From: Halobacillus aidingensis
GTDB lineage: Bacteria; Bacillota; Bacilli; Bacillales; Halobacillaceae
Assembly: GCF_900104185.1 (NCBI RefSeq)
Contig: NZ_FNIZ01000028.1
Span: forward strand, 1-48,693
Direction of reading: 5' to 3'
Length of the DNA: 48,693 nt
Position 1 is the first letter of the stretch. Each line of letters begins with the position of its first letter. Shown piece after piece: positions 32,741 to 41,745 of the stretch. The notes beneath the pieces are model-generated. The model worked only from the letters and a program-made list of their open reading frames with translations. It had not been told where the DNA came from and did not search any database. Made by a program: the position numbers and the translations under genes.

Positions 32741-33400
32741 ATGGATATGAAGAGAGTTATTGTTGTTGGTGGTGGGCCGAAGTCTTACATACCGGATGTA
32801 AAAGCATACGCATGTGAAGAATGCATTTGGATCGGGGCCGATCAAGGGGCGGAGGTCCTCGTTGAGCAGGGAGTGAACCCTGATATTGCCATCGGAGATT
32901 TTGATTCCGTGTCGGAACAGTCCTTGGCTGAAATAAAAAAGAAATCCAAACGAGTCCTTGTTTATCCAGATGAAAAAGATGAAACGGACTTGGAATTAGC
33001 CATAAATGAAGCACTCCGCTTACATCCGGGGCATATTCTATTATTCGGGGTGACCGGTGGTCGGATCGATCATTCTCAAGCGAACATGCAACTCCTGTAC
33101 CCTCTAATGAAGGAGAATGTAAAAAGTACAATCATCGATCGACAAAACCGAGTGGAATTAGTCTCTGCTGGTGAGCATAAGATAGAAGCGGATGAATTTT
33201 ACCCATATGTTTCTTTCTTGCCGGTCACGCTTGAAGTGACAAAAATTACGCTCGAAGGGTTCTACTATCCTTTGGATCAAGCTTACCTGCCATTTGGATC
33301 CACCTTGTGCATCTCAAATCGACTGATTGAAGATACAGGTACTTTTTCATTTGAGTCAGGCATACTCTTAGTAATAAGAAGTACAGACTTGCCTACTTGA
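32741..33400 (+). CDS. thiN: Thiamine pyrophosphokinase
   Basis: ThiN transfers pyrophosphate from ATP to thiamine to give thiamine pyrophosphate (Bacillus YloS). The 219 residues contain the family motifs VVGGGP near 8, IGDFDSVSE near 50, DEKDETDLELA near 76 and GVTGGRIDHSQAN near 103. AGGAAGG at 32729-32735 serves either ATG 32741 or ATG 32747 (same frame); the latter gives MKRVIVVGG. It is separated from rpe by a repeat and followed by spoVM, keeping the B. subtilis order. Confidence 0.94.
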   Translation: MDMKRVIVVGGGPKSYIPDVKAYACEECIWIGADQGAEVLVEQGVNPDIAIGDFDSVSEQSLAEIKKKSKRVLVYPDEKDETDLELAINEALRLHPGHILLFGVTGGRIDHSQANMQLLYPLMKENVKSTIIDRQNRVELVSAGEHKIEADEFYPYVSFLPVTLEVTKITLEGFYYPLDQAYLPFGSTLCISNRLIEDTGTFSFESGILLVIRSTDLPT

Positions 33401-33448
33401 AGGTAATAAGGGAGTTCGCATTAGTTCATATAGGAGGAGGGGGCTCTT

Positions 33449-33529
33449 TTGAAATTTTATACCATCAAACTCCCAAGGTTCGTCGGGGGTTTAGTGCGCG
33501 CAGTCATAAGTACATTTAAAAAAGATTAG
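33449..33529 (+). CDS. spoVM: Stage V sporulation protein M
   Basis: This is a 26-residue amphipathic helix that recognises the convex forespore membrane and anchors SpoIVA, starting coat assembly. The peptide begins MKFYTIKLPRFVGGLVRA and ends FKKD, nearly the same as the B. subtilis protein, including the proline at position 9 that the function needs. The start is TTG with AGGAGGAGGGGG upstream. It lies between thiN and rpmB as in B. subtilis. It is direct evidence for an endospore former. Confidence 0.95.
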   Translation: MKFYTIKLPRFVGGLVRAVISTFKKD

Positions 33530-33618
33530 GACCAAATCAAAAGGGAAAACTCCGGGGTACACATGGGCTGAGCTCCGGAGAGCATTACAAGCGCCCGTTT
33601 ACTTATCTTTAGACAAAT

Positions 33619-33649
33619 AAAAAAAGCACCCGGGAAGGGTGCTTTTTTT
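33619..33649. terminator. Bidirectional terminator between spoVM and rpmB
   Basis: AAAAAAAGCACCC and GGGTGCTTTTTTT flank a 5-base loop. A/T runs on both sides allow it to serve both convergent genes. Confidence 0.88.
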
Positions 33650-33676
33650 GTGAGCTCATAAGCTCAGTGTCCGCAA

Positions 33677-33865
33677 TTATACGCGTTGTACTTTGCCAGA
33701 CTTAAGTTCACGTGCTGTTACGTAAACTTTTTGAGGCTTGCCATCCACAAGGATGCGAACTTTTTGAACATTAGCTTTAAATTTACGTTTATTAGCGTTC
33801 ATCGCGTGTGAACGGTGGTTACCTGAACGTGTACCTTTACCAGATAGAACACTTCTGCGTGCCAT
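33677..33865 (-). CDS. rpmB: 50S ribosomal protein L28
   Basis: The 62-residue L28 protein shows [20 protein letters not shown], then [17 protein letters not shown] and the end KSGKVQRV. The N-terminal Cys of the B. subtilis protein (MARKCV) is replaced by Ser, and there are no cysteines at all, so this is a zinc-free form. GGAGGG lies seven bases before the ATG; the frame is open upstream but the start MARRS is clear. It is transcribed against spoVM as in B. subtilis. Confidence 0.96.
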   Translation of the reverse strand: MARRSVLSGKGTRSGNHRSHAMNANKRKFKANVQKVRILVDGKPQKVYVTARELKSGKVQRV

Positions 33866-34041
33866 GAAAATCCCTCCTGTTACATACATAAATCATCAGA
33901 TACTTAGTAACTTTATCATATAGAATACGTGTTTGCAATAATCTAGTGAGAATTATATCAAGAATTTTTTCTTGACAGAACTTATGAATTGTTACACAGT
34001 ATAGTAGGGATATCCAGGTCATTTTCTTACCATTGAACAGA

Positions 34042-34069
34042 AATTCATTTCACACTTTTGTGTTATAAT
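34042..34069 (+). promoter_or_regulatory. Predicted promoter of yloU-fakA
   Basis: TGTTATAAT at 34061-34069 is an extended -10; a weak -35 (AATTCA, 34042-34047) lies 16 bases upstream. AAAGGAGG follows before the ATG at 34108. Confidence 0.55.
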
Positions 34070-34107
34070 AGGGTAGGATTAATGAGGATTATAAAGGAGG
34101 ATCTATT

Positions 34108-34470
34108 ATGTCTGTTGATTTAAATAACCAATATGGTCATATTACTATTAGCAATGAAGTCATTTCAACGATTGCTGGAGGAGCTGCTGTCGAGTGCTAC
34201 GGCATCGTCGGGATGGCATCTAAAAATCAGATCCGTGATGGTTTATCTGAAATGCTCCGCAAAGAGAATTTTTCCAGAGGAGTCGTTGTCAGACAGGATG
34301 AAGATCGCCTCCATATAGACATGTACATTATCGTGAGCTACGGTACGAAAATTTCCGAAGTCGCTCATAATGTCCAATCACAAGTAAAATACACACTAAA
34401 CAAAACAGTTGGTTTGTCCGTGGATTCTGTGAATATTTTCATTCAGGGAGTTCGTGTGACAACTGAATAG
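34108..34470 (+). CDS. yloU: Asp23/Gls24 family envelope stress response protein (YloU)
   Basis: The 120-residue protein is of the Asp23/Gls24 family. It shows the family core ISNEVISTIAGGAAVECYGIVG, VDMYIIVSYG-like VIVSYG, and VNIFIQGVRV. Members associate with the membrane or envelope and respond to alkaline or wall stress. AAAGGAGG precedes the ATG by six bases. Its place before fakA (yloV) is conserved in Firmicutes. Biochemical function is unknown. Confidence 0.94.
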   Translation: MSVDLNNQYGHITISNEVISTIAGGAAVECYGIVGMASKNQIRDGLSEMLRKENFSRGVVVRQDEDRLHIDMYIIVSYGTKISEVAHNVQSQVKYTLNKTVGLSVDSVNIFIQGVRVTTE

Positions 34471-34501
34471 ATCGCGGTTGTAGTCAAAGGAGGAAGTAAG
34501 T

Positions 34502-36169
34502 GTGACGTTACAAAAGTTAGACGGCAAGACGCTTGCCGAAATGATCTTGCAAGGAGCTCATCATTTAAAGCAGAACTCACAAATGATTGATGCTTTGAAT
34601 GTTTTCCCTGTACCGGATGGAGATACGGGGACGAATATGAATCTGTCCATGACTTCTGGAGCTGAAGAAGTACGGAATGTGGACCAGAATCATGTAGGAA
34701 CAGTGGCCCAATCTTTATCCAAAGGTCTCTTAATGGGAGCGCGTGGTAACTCAGGTGTTATTCTCTCCCAAATTTTCCGTGGTTTTTCAAAGGCGATTGA
34801 AGGTAAAGAAGTCATTACAACCAAAGACTTTTCGGACGCTCTTCAAGGCGGGGCCACCACAGCATATAAAGCCGTCATGAAACCTGTGGAAGGAACCATT
34901 CTTACTGTAGCAAGAGAGACTGCCGAAGCATCTGCCGAGATTGCTGAAAAAGAAGATGACTTCATTCCATTCATCGAAGGAGTCGTTCAAGCAGCGAAAA
35001 AATCATTGAAGCATACGCCTGAACTGCTTCCAGTATTGAAGGAAGTGGGGGTCGTGGATAGTGGCGGTCAGGGCCTTGTCACGATTTATGAAGGTTTCCT
35101 AGCCAACTTAAAAGGGGAAGAGGTTCCTGATCTTGATGATACAGTATCGATGGATGACATGGTCAACGCTGAACACCACAAGTTAAATCAGGATTTCATG
35201 AATACAGAGGATATTGAATTTGGCTATTGCACAGAATTCATGGTCAAATTTGAAGAAGATAAACTTGCTGAACATCCATATGATGAAGAAGCCTTCCGTA
35301 ATGAGCTCAGTGAAATGGGAGATTCTCTGCTTGTCGTTTCTGATGAAGACTTGATCAAAGTCCATGTCCACGTGGAATATCCAGGTGAAGCGATGACCTT
35401 GGGGCAAAGATACGGCAGTCTTGTCAACATGAAGATTGAGAATATGCGTGAGCAGCATACGTCGATCGTTGGTGACAAAAAGAAAGCCAAGCCCAAGTCA
35501 GAGGAAAAAGCAGAGTACGGAATCGTGACAGTAAGCATGGGAGACGGAATCAAGAAGTTGTTTGAAAGTCTTGGAGCTACTGTTGTTATCCAAGGTGGAC
35601 AAACCATGAACCCGAGTACTCAAGATCTTTCGGAAGCGATTAAAGAAGCACATGCAAAACGAGTGCTTGTCTTGCCGAATAACAAGAATATCGTCATGGC
35701 TGCTGAACAAGCGGCAGAATTAGCGGATGTAGAGGTGGCTGTCATTCCATCGAAAACGATTCCTCAAGGGATGAGCGCCCTTCTAGGGTTCAACCCAGAA
35801 GCGGATCTTGATGCGAATAAAGAGGAAATGCAGAGCCTCATGGCTGAAGTGAAGACAGGGCAAATTACGTACGCCGTCAGAGATACACAAATTGATGGGT
35901 TGGACATTTCCAAAGGCCATTTCATGGGAATCGCCGATGGCAAAATTTCCGCCACAGATCAAGATGCATTGACGACTGCTAAAACGTTGTTGAACCAAAT
36001 GATTGACGAAGATGAAGATGAAATTCTGACCATCTTGACAGGTGAAGAAGTCGACGAAAAAGATGTAGCAGAACTTGAATCATTCATAGAAGAAACGTAT
36101 GAAGATCTAGAAGTGGAAATCCACAATGGTGGACAGCCGATTTACTCCTATATCTTTTCAATCGAATAA
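34502..36169 (+). CDS. fakA: Fatty acid kinase catalytic subunit FakA (YloV, DAK2 domain)
   Basis: FakA phosphorylates fatty acids bound to FakB (DegV-family) proteins, feeding exogenous fatty acids into phospholipid synthesis. The N-terminal DAK2 (DhaL-like) domain has NVFPVPDGDTGTNMNLSM near 30-48, with the metal-binding aspartates, and the KGLLMGARGNSGVILSQ segment near 75. The C-terminal half is the YloV-type DegV/DhaK-like domain. The start is GTG 34502 with AAAGGAGGA eight bases upstream. In B. subtilis sdaAB-sdaAA-recG follow; here synteny breaks at its end. Confidence 0.94.
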   Translation: MTLQKLDGKTLAEMILQGAHHLKQNSQMIDALNVFPVPDGDTGTNMNLSMTSGAEEVRNVDQNHVGTVAQSLSKGLLMGARGNSGVILSQIFRGFSKAIEGKEVITTKDFSDALQGGATTAYKAVMKPVEGTILTVARETAEASAEIAEKEDDFIPFIEGVVQAAKKSLKHTPELLPVLKEVGVVDSGGQGLVTIYEGFLANLKGEEVPDLDDTVSMDDMVNAEHHKLNQDFMNTEDIEFGYCTEFMVKFEEDKLAEHPYDEEAFRNELSEMGDSLLVVSDEDLIKVHVHVEYPGEAMTLGQRYGSLVNMKIENMREQHTSIVGDKKKAKPKSEEKAEYGIVTVSMGDGIKKLFESLGATVVIQGGQTMNPSTQDLSEAIKEAHAKRVLVLPNNKNIVMAAEQAAELADVEVAVIPSKTIPQGMSALLGFNPEADLDANKEEMQSLMAEVKTGQITYAVRDTQIDGLDISKGHFMGIADGKISATDQDALTTAKTLLNQMIDEDEDEILTILTGEEVDEKDVAELESFIEETYEDLEVEIHNGGQPIYSYIFSIE

Positions 36170-36179
36170 AACGTGCAGG

Positions 36180-36206
36180 AACGCAGCTCTTGGGGCTGCG
36201 TTTCTT
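36180..36206. terminator. Terminator between fakA and the TauE/SafE gene
   Basis: AACGCAGC and GCTGCGTT pair around TCTTGGG, followed by TCTTTT on the plus strand. It lies between two converging genes. Confidence 0.75.
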
Positions 36207-37088
36207 TTATGCTTGTTTTCGAACCACCTTGACTCGAAGATGGTTTCGAATAGAAAAAACAACAATCAAGAGATAGCCGGATAGCAGACAAGTGTACACA
36301 AACGTTAAGATCGAATCACTGACTTGGATCGAAGAAAGTAAAGTCCTCGTATTTGTAAGTATGATAAAACCTCCGGCTAATACTCCAAGAACAGAAGAGG
36401 GGAGGGTTTTGACAAGCCAAGCGGCGATGGGTGCCGCCACAACACCGCCTATAACGAAAGATGAAATGAGCAGCCAGCTGAACTGGTCATGCCCTAAAAA
36501 AATCAAAAACCCTGCCGTTGCTGAAATCGTTACCAGAAATTCGCTCGTATCCACTGTTCCAATGACTTTTCTTGGAGCGATCCCCGATTGAGAAAGAAGC
36601 GCAGGTGTATTCACAGGTCCCCATCCACCCCCTCCGACACTATCCAAAAAACCCCCGGCAATTCCAAGTGGCAAGAGGAAACGTTTGTTTACAGACTTCT
36701 TTTCTTTGGTATGTGTTTTTTTCGAAAGGTATAGGAAACGAAAAATGATATAAATCCCTAGTGTGAGTAGGAATATGGATATGTAAGGTCTAATGAATTC
36801 CCCTGATATATAGCTTAAAAATGCCGCACCTAAAAAGGCACTGATGGCTCCAGGAACTGCGATAATCATGACAAGGCGTTTATCTACATTGCCAAATTTA
36901 TAGTGGGAAAAGCCTGAAACAGCCGTGGTGGCGATCTGAGACATATGGATGGAAGCGGATGCTACAGCAGGAGCAAGTCCATAGGATAAGAGAATGGTTG
37001 ATGAGCTAAGCCCAAACCCCATGCCGAGTGCACCGTCCATCAGTTGAGCAACAAACCCAATGAGTGCGAAAATCGTTAGTTTTTGCAA
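36207..37088 (-). CDS. Sulfite exporter TauE/SafE family membrane transporter, S-box controlled
   Basis: The 293-residue protein has about eight hydrophobic segments in two repeats. The first contains QLMDGALGMGFGLSSS near 15-30, and the second GGFLDSVGGGGWGPVNTP near 147-164, the duplicated TauE/SafE signature. The start is TTG 37088 with AAAGGAGTG upstream. It is expressed behind its own SAM riboswitch, facing away from the cysH operon. This context implies a sulfur substrate such as sulfate, sulfite or a sulfonate. Because the cysP sulfate permease found in the B. subtilis operon is missing here, uptake of sulfate is a possible role (inference); export of sulfite is the alternative. Confidence 0.88.
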   Translation of the reverse strand: MQKLTIFALIGFVAQLMDGALGMGFGLSSSTILLSYGLAPAVASASIHMSQIATTAVSGFSHYKFGNVDKRLVMIIAVPGAISAFLGAAFLSYISGEFIRPYISIFLLTLGIYIIFRFLYLSKKTHTKEKKSVNKRFLLPLGIAGGFLDSVGGGGWGPVNTPALLSQSGIAPRKVIGTVDTSEFLVTISATAGFLIFLGHDQFSWLLISSFVIGGVVAAPIAAWLVKTLPSSVLGVLAGGFIILTNTRTLLSSIQVSDSILTFVYTCLLSGYLLIVVFSIRNHLRVKVVRKQA

Positions 37089-37175
37089 AGTGTACCACTC
37101 CTTTTAAAAAGTCCAATGTATAGTAAAGTATTTTTATTTTTCATTATTCCTATGCATTTACTTGGTTTTATAATC

Positions 37176-37318
37176 AAAAAAAAACTCCCCCGTCTGAAAG
37201 AAGGGGGAGTGATCCGCACCTTATCTTTCAGCCTTCTGGCTGCTGGAATGAGCACCTTCTTAAAGGTTGCTGCGGGATCGTCAGACCAGGTTCCTCCCCC
37301 GACTCTTCATAAGGATCG
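37176..37318 (-). promoter_or_regulatory. SAM (S-box, SAM-I) riboswitch with terminator for the TauE/SafE gene
   Basis: Read on the minus strand, CTTATGAAGAG starts the aptamer, followed by GGGGGAGGAACCTGG, CAGCAACC, GGTGCTCATTCCAGCAG and CTGAAAGATAAG, the conserved S-box blocks in order. The expression platform is the terminator ACTCCCCC/GGGGGAGT with a nine-base T run. High SAM should cause termination. Confidence 0.93.
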
Positions 37319-37343
37319 TATGAATATTTTTAGAATAATTCTA

Positions 37344-37372
37344 AAACTAACCGACATGGATTTGTTTGTCAA
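37344..37372 (-). promoter_or_regulatory. Promoter of the S-box-TauE unit
   Basis: On the minus strand TTGACA (37367-37372), a 17-base spacer, and TAGTTT (37344-37349). Confidence 0.65.
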
Positions 37373-37419
37373 ACATATTTATTAAAAAAGCAGAAAAATT
37401 ATAATTTTTCAAAAAAACA

Positions 37420-37448
37420 TTGACATCTGTTGAAAAGGAGCATAAGAT
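37420..37448 (+). promoter_or_regulatory. Promoter of the S-box-cysH operon
   Basis: TTGACA at 37420-37425, a 17-base spacer, and TAAGAT at 37443-37448. It is 47 bases from the opposing -35, so the two promoters are divergent and close. Confidence 0.8.
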
Positions 37449-37481
37449 TTGTATCAACTTGTTTTTCAAAAAATTTCATAC

Positions 37482-37659
37482 CTTTTCTTATCTAGAGAGG
37501 TGGAGGGACTGGCCCTTTGAAACCTCGGCAACGGGTCTGATGATGTATACAGATACTGTGCCAATTCCAGCAAGTGGTGAACGCTTGAGAAGATAGGGAG
37601 AATGTAGTTTACATGTATTTGTAAAAGCCTTTCTTCTTATCGTGAAGATAGGCTTTTTT
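37482..37659 (+). promoter_or_regulatory. SAM (S-box, SAM-I) riboswitch with terminator for the cysH operon
   Basis: CTTATCTAGAGAGGTGGAGG, GACTGGCCCTTTGAAACC, CGGCAACGGGTC, GTGCCAATTCCAGCAAG and GAGAAGATAGG appear in the S-box order (37484-37600). The terminator AAAGCCT...AGGCTTTTTT is at 37623-37659. An S-box also precedes cysH in B. subtilis. Confidence 0.95.
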
Positions 37660-37681
37660 GCTTTTAAGAAAGGAGGAGGAA

Positions 37682-38416
37682 ATGAAACCATCACTCATCA
37701 CATATCAATCATTTGAAAACCCATTTGAGGGTGATCCACCGAAGGGCGACGATACAAAAGGAGCAGCGGAAGTCATTCGCTGGGCATATTCTCAGTATAA
37801 GGACATTGCGTATGCCTGTAGTTTCGGAGCCGAAGGTATCGTTCTCATAGATTTGATTTCGAAGGCTCAGCCGGATGCCGAAGTCGTTTTTCTTGATACA
37901 GACCTTCATTTTCAAGAAACCTATGAGCTTATTGAAAAAGTAAGAAAGAGATATCCGGCACTAAACATAACGATAAAGAAGCCTGACATGAATCTGGAAG
38001 AACAGGCAGAACAATTCGGATCCGCCTTATGGAAACGGAAGCCGGATCAATGTTGTTACATCCGTAAAATAAAACCGCTCGAAGATGCCCTCAGTGGGAA
38101 AACAGCGTGGTTGTCGGGGCTGAGGCGTGAACAATCCCCTAGCCGACAAAAAACAAACTTCGTCAACAAGGATGAAAGATTCAAATCCATAAAAATATGT
38201 CCGTTGATTCACTGGACATGGGAAGACGTATGGCAATATATCCGACTAAATAGGTTGGATTACAATGAATTGCACGATCAGAATTATCCCAGTGTCGGAT
38301 GCATTCCATGTACGGCTCAGGCAGCCGATGATGGGAGATCAGGAAGATGGAAAGGGTTCAATAAATCCGAATGTGGTTTACACACAGCGGAGCCTTTGGA
38401 AGAGGAAAATTCATGA
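37682..38416 (+). CDS. cysH: Phosphoadenylyl/adenylyl-sulfate reductase (thioredoxin), 4Fe-4S type
   Basis: CysH reduces activated sulfate to sulfite. The 244 residues show [10 protein letters not shown] near 44, the cluster ligands Cys-Cys in DQCCYIRK and Cys-x2-Cys in VGCIPCTA, and the catalytic cysteine in ECGLH near the C-terminus. The CC...CxxC pattern marks the iron-sulfur group, which accepts APS (and in B. subtilis also PAPS). AAAGGAGGAGG precedes ATG 37682. It is the first gene after the riboswitch; sat follows directly, without cysP between. Confidence 0.95.
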   Translation: MKPSLITYQSFENPFEGDPPKGDDTKGAAEVIRWAYSQYKDIAYACSFGAEGIVLIDLISKAQPDAEVVFLDTDLHFQETYELIEKVRKRYPALNITIKKPDMNLEEQAEQFGSALWKRKPDQCCYIRKIKPLEDALSGKTAWLSGLRREQSPSRQKTNFVNKDERFKSIKICPLIHWTWEDVWQYIRLNRLDYNELHDQNYPSVGCIPCTAQAADDGRSGRWKGFNKSECGLHTAEPLEEENS

Positions 38417-38429
38417 AGGAGGAATTTGT

Positions 38430-39578
38430 ATGTCAATCATAACCCCGCACGGTGGAGAACTTATAAACAGATGGAAGGAAAAAAGACCGGAGGAGCTGCC
38501 GGAAGATATCATCGAGCTTGATTCAATGGCCTTAAGTGATGTCGGTTTGATTGCGAATGGTGCTTATAGTCCATTAAAAGGATTTATGAACAAGGACGAC
38601 TATGAATCTGTTATCGATACGATGAGGTTGAAAGATGGCACTCCATGGAGTATTCCTATAACGCTCCCAATCACAGAGTCACAGTCCCGGACGCTTGGAA
38701 GGAAAGCGCAGTTGGTCAAAGACGGGGTTGTATATGGAACGATTACGATAACTGATCGATTTAAACCGGATAAGGAAAAGGAAGCTCAAAACGTATACTT
38801 AACGACAGAGCCTGAGCATCCTGGGGTGAACAAATTATACAACCGACCAGATTGGTACGTAGCAGGCGAAATTGAGGTCTTTCAAAAACCTCCTTACGAA
38901 CATGGAAAAGCTTTTTATTTGGATCCAGAACAATCGAGGGAGCATTTCCAAGAACTCGGGTGGAAAAAGGTCGTCGGTTTCCAAACAAGAAATCCTGTCC
39001 ATAGAGCTCACGAATATATCCAGAAAGCTGCACTGGAAACGGTGGATGGATTGTTTTTAAATCCTCTGGTGGGTGAAACAAAAAGTGATGATATTCCCAG
39101 TGAAGTCCGAATGAAGAGCTATCAAGTCCTTCTTGATCAATACTATCCAAAAGAAAGAGTCACATTGGCCGTTTTCAATGCAGCGATGCGGTATGCAGGT
39201 CCAAGGGAGGCGATCTTTCATGCAATCGTCAGAAAGAATTTCGGTTGCTCTCATTTCATAGTCGGCCGCGATCATGCAGGTGTAGGGGATTATTATGGTA
39301 CGTACGATGCGCAGAAAATCTTCAGCCATTATGAAGATGGGGAGCTTGGGATCACGCCACTTTTCTTTGAACATAGTTTTTATTGCAACGCTTGCGAATC
39401 GATGGCTTCCCATAAAACCTGCCCCCACGACAAAGAACATCACATGATCTTGTCAGGGACGAAAGTGAGAGAGCTTTTGCGAAAAGGAGAAAAGCCACCC
39501 AAAACGTTCAGTCGTCCTGAAGTGGTGGACGTACTAATCGAAGGAATGCAGAAGGAAACAGTGGAACAGAAGGGGTGA
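38430..39578 (+). CDS. sat: Sulfate adenylyltransferase (ATP sulfurylase)
   Basis: This monofunctional ATP sulfurylase (382 residues) makes APS from sulfate and ATP. The active-site [12 protein letters not shown] motif is near 187, and [17 protein letters not shown] is near 281. Zinc-ligand-like cysteines [15 protein letters not shown] lie near 320. The frame is open far upstream into cysH, but ATG 38430 has AAGGAGG seven bases before it and starts the protein at the family position. The stop lies inside the cysC ribosome binding site. Confidence 0.96.
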   Translation: MSIITPHGGELINRWKEKRPEELPEDIIELDSMALSDVGLIANGAYSPLKGFMNKDDYESVIDTMRLKDGTPWSIPITLPITESQSRTLGRKAQLVKDGVVYGTITITDRFKPDKEKEAQNVYLTTEPEHPGVNKLYNRPDWYVAGEIEVFQKPPYEHGKAFYLDPEQSREHFQELGWKKVVGFQTRNPVHRAHEYIQKAALETVDGLFLNPLVGETKSDDIPSEVRMKSYQVLLDQYYPKERVTLAVFNAAMRYAGPREAIFHAIVRKNFGCSHFIVGRDHAGVGDYYGTYDAQKIFSHYEDGELGITPLFFEHSFYCNACESMASHKTCPHDKEHHMILSGTKVRELLRKGEKPPKTFSRPEVVDVLIEGMQKETVEQKG

Positions 39579-39583
39579 AAACA

Positions 39584-40177
39584 ATGAGTGAAAATCTTAC
39601 CTGGCATGAGACATCCGTTGGCAATGAAGATTATCGTAGAAAAAATGGGCACCAAAGTGGTGTGCTCTGGTTTACAGGACTCTCGGGCTCAGGTAAATCA
39701 AGCATTGCCAACCAATTGAACAAGGTGCTGTACGAAAAAGGCATCCAAAGCTATTTACTCGATGGCGACAATGTGAGACATGGACTGAACGCAGACCTCG
39801 GATTTTCGGAAGAAGACAGGGAGGAGAACATCAGACGAATCGGTGAAGTCGCGAAACTTTTTGCAGACAGTGGAACCATCGTTTTAACAGCATTTATTTC
39901 TCCTTATCAAAAAGACCGGGATCTCGTAAGGGCCTCTGTTCAAGCGGGCGATTTTATTGAAATTCATGTCGACTGTCCTGTGGAAGAGTGTGAAACCCGT
40001 GATCCGAAAGGACTTTATAAGAAAGCGAGAAACGGGGAGATCAAAGGGTTTACAGGTATTGATGCGCCATATGAAGCACCGCCGAAACCGGAACTTGTGC
40101 TCGATTCTAAAACGCATGATGTGGAAAGCTGTGCAGAACAAGTGTGGAAGCTTTTGCAAAAGAAAAATTGGGTGTAA
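39584..40177 (+). CDS. cysC: Adenylyl-sulfate kinase
   Basis: CysC phosphorylates APS to PAPS. The 197 residues have P-loop GLSGSGKSS near 33, the APS-binding LDGDNVRHGLNADLGFS segment near 60-76, and FISPY near 105. ATG 39584 has AAGGGGTG six bases upstream; GTG 39575 is an alternative start. With a 4Fe-4S CysH able to use APS, PAPS may serve other sulfation needs or be an alternative substrate. It is followed by siroheme genes as in B. subtilis. Confidence 0.95.
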   Translation: MSENLTWHETSVGNEDYRRKNGHQSGVLWFTGLSGSGKSSIANQLNKVLYEKGIQSYLLDGDNVRHGLNADLGFSEEDREENIRRIGEVAKLFADSGTIVLTAFISPYQKDRDLVRASVQAGDFIEIHVDCPVEECETRDPKGLYKKARNGEIKGFTGIDAPYEAPPKPELVLDSKTHDVESCAEQVWKLLQKKNWV

Positions 40178-40193
40178 TGAAAGGGGCCGGAAA

Positions 40194-40970
40194 ATGACAA
40201 ACGTTTATATTGTGGGTGCGGGGCCGGGAGATTACGAGCTCATCACTGTCAAAGGGTTAAAAGCGATCCAAAAAGCGGACGTGATTCTTTATGATCGCTT
40301 GATCAACCAAGAGCTCCTGGATGAAGCGAAGGAAGACGCGGAACTTGTTTTTTGCGGGAAACGACCGGATCATCACGCCCTTAGTCAAACGACCATCAAT
40401 CATCTGCTGTGCAAATATGCGCTGAAAGGTAAAGTGGTGACTCGTTTGAAAGGAGGAGACCCATTTGTGTTCGGGCGCGGTGGAGAAGAAGCGGAAGAAC
40501 TCGCCAAAAGAAATATCTCCTATGAAATTGTACCGGGAATCACTTCGGGAATTGCCGCGCCTGCCTATGCAGGCATCCCGGTGACCCACCGGGAATATAG
40601 TTCTTCCGTCGCTTTCATTTCAGGGGTCAATAAAAAAGACAGCGATGAAGACGCCTATTGGGAGCGGGTCGTCAAGAGTATGGATACCCTGTGCATTTAT
40701 ATGGGAGTTAAGAAATTACCGGACATTTGTGAACGACTCTTGAAACACGGAAGACCTCTTCATACTCCCGTAGCCCTGGTGCAGTGGGGCACAACAAAGG
40801 AACAAAAAACGGTCACAGGAACAATAGAAGATATTGTTGAAAAATCCAGACGCATTGAGAATCCGGCGATGATTATCGTAGGTGATGTTGTCCAATTAAG
40901 AGAGCGTCTGCAATGGTTTGAGCCTTCGCTGGAAGAAGATGTGAATGTAGTGGCGTCAAGCGTTGGCTGA
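40194..40970 (+). CDS. cobA: Uroporphyrinogen-III C-methyltransferase
   Basis: This SUMT enzyme (B. subtilis YlnD/SumT) methylates uroporphyrinogen III twice to precorrin-2, the first step of siroheme. The 258 residues show VGAGPGDYELIT near 6, RLKGGDPFVFGRGGEE near 82, VPGITSG near 112 and IPVTHR near 127. The frame is open upstream into cysC, but AAGGGG before ATG 40194 sets the start. Siroheme is the cofactor of CysI at the end of this unit. Confidence 0.95.
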   Translation: MTNVYIVGAGPGDYELITVKGLKAIQKADVILYDRLINQELLDEAKEDAELVFCGKRPDHHALSQTTINHLLCKYALKGKVVTRLKGGDPFVFGRGGEEAEELAKRNISYEIVPGITSGIAAPAYAGIPVTHREYSSSVAFISGVNKKDSDEDAYWERVVKSMDTLCIYMGVKKLPDICERLLKHGRPLHTPVALVQWGTTKEQKTVTGTIEDIVEKSRRIENPAMIIVGDVVQLRERLQWFEPSLEEDVNVVASSVG

Positions 40971-40986
40971 AAGTGGGGAGGGTAAT

Positions 40987-41745
40987 ATGGAAGCTGTTTT
41001 ATATGTCAGTCATGGAAGTAGAAAAAAGGAAGCCAAAGACGAAGCCATCCACTTTTTGACCCGTGTTCACAAGGAAATCGATGTCGATCTCTATCACATT
41101 TGTTTTCTCGAACTAGCAGATCCCGATGTCCTGGAAGGCATTCGTAAACTTGTAGAAAAAGGGGCAGATAAGATCGCCGTCATCCCCGTACTGCTCTTAA
41201 GTGCCGGGCATTATTTCAAGGATATTCCCAATGAGATCGAGAAAGCCAAAGCAATCTATCCAAATCTTTCAATCACTTATGGTCAAACGCTTGGAGTGCA
41301 GGAACGAATCACGGATGTGCTGGTAGACCGCTTGAAAGAACTGCCGGCCGAACTGGATGATACAACCAATGTTTTACTTGTGGGAAGAGGGAGTCGACAT
41401 CCCGATACAAAGACATCCATCGAATACATTGCACGCGTGTTGAAAGAGAAGAGTGGAATCCAGCATATCCAAACATGCTATCTTGCTGCTCTTTCCCCTC
41501 GGTTTACGGACGCGTTTGACGAATCGCTGCGCAAATATGCCAAAACCATTGTGGTTCCTTACTTGTGGTTTACCGGCCTTCTCTATGATTCTTTGGAAAG
41601 TAGCGTTCAAAAAGCAAGAGGAGAAGGGCATCATGTCGATCTTGCTTCTTATTTGAATGATCATCCAAATATGGTTCAATCCCTTGTGGACCGAGTGAAT
41701 CAAGCGTTAAACAAAGGGGTGGAAAAGGAGGAAGGTGTGAAATGA
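40987..41745 (+). CDS. sirB: Sirohydrochlorin ferrochelatase, CbiX type
   Basis: SirB inserts iron into sirohydrochlorin to give siroheme. The 252 residues are two tandem CbiX-like domains. The first has YVSHGSRKKEA and the metal-binding His of SAGHYFKDIP; the second begins LVGRGSRHPDTK near 135. GGGAGGG precedes ATG 40987, which was preferred over the upstream start overlapping cobA. The stop overlaps sirC (ATGA). It is equivalent to B. subtilis YlnE. Confidence 0.94.
   Translation: MEAVLYVSHGSRKKEAKDEAIHFLTRVHKEIDVDLYHICFLELADPDVLEGIRKLVEKGADKIAVIPVLLLSAGHYFKDIPNEIEKAKAIYPNLSITYGQTLGVQERITDVLVDRLKELPAELDDTTNVLLVGRGSRHPDTKTSIEYIARVLKEKSGIQHIQTCYLAALSPRFTDAFDESLRKYAKTIVVPYLWFTGLLYDSLESSVQKARGEGHHVDLASYLNDHPNMVQSLVDRVNQALNKGVEKEEGVK

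Noticed and set aside
33551-33585. CTCCGG...CCGGAG inverted repeat after spoVM as a separate regulatory RNA
   Set aside because: Only a 6-bp stem with a long loop and no supporting promoter; the real terminator follows at 33619.
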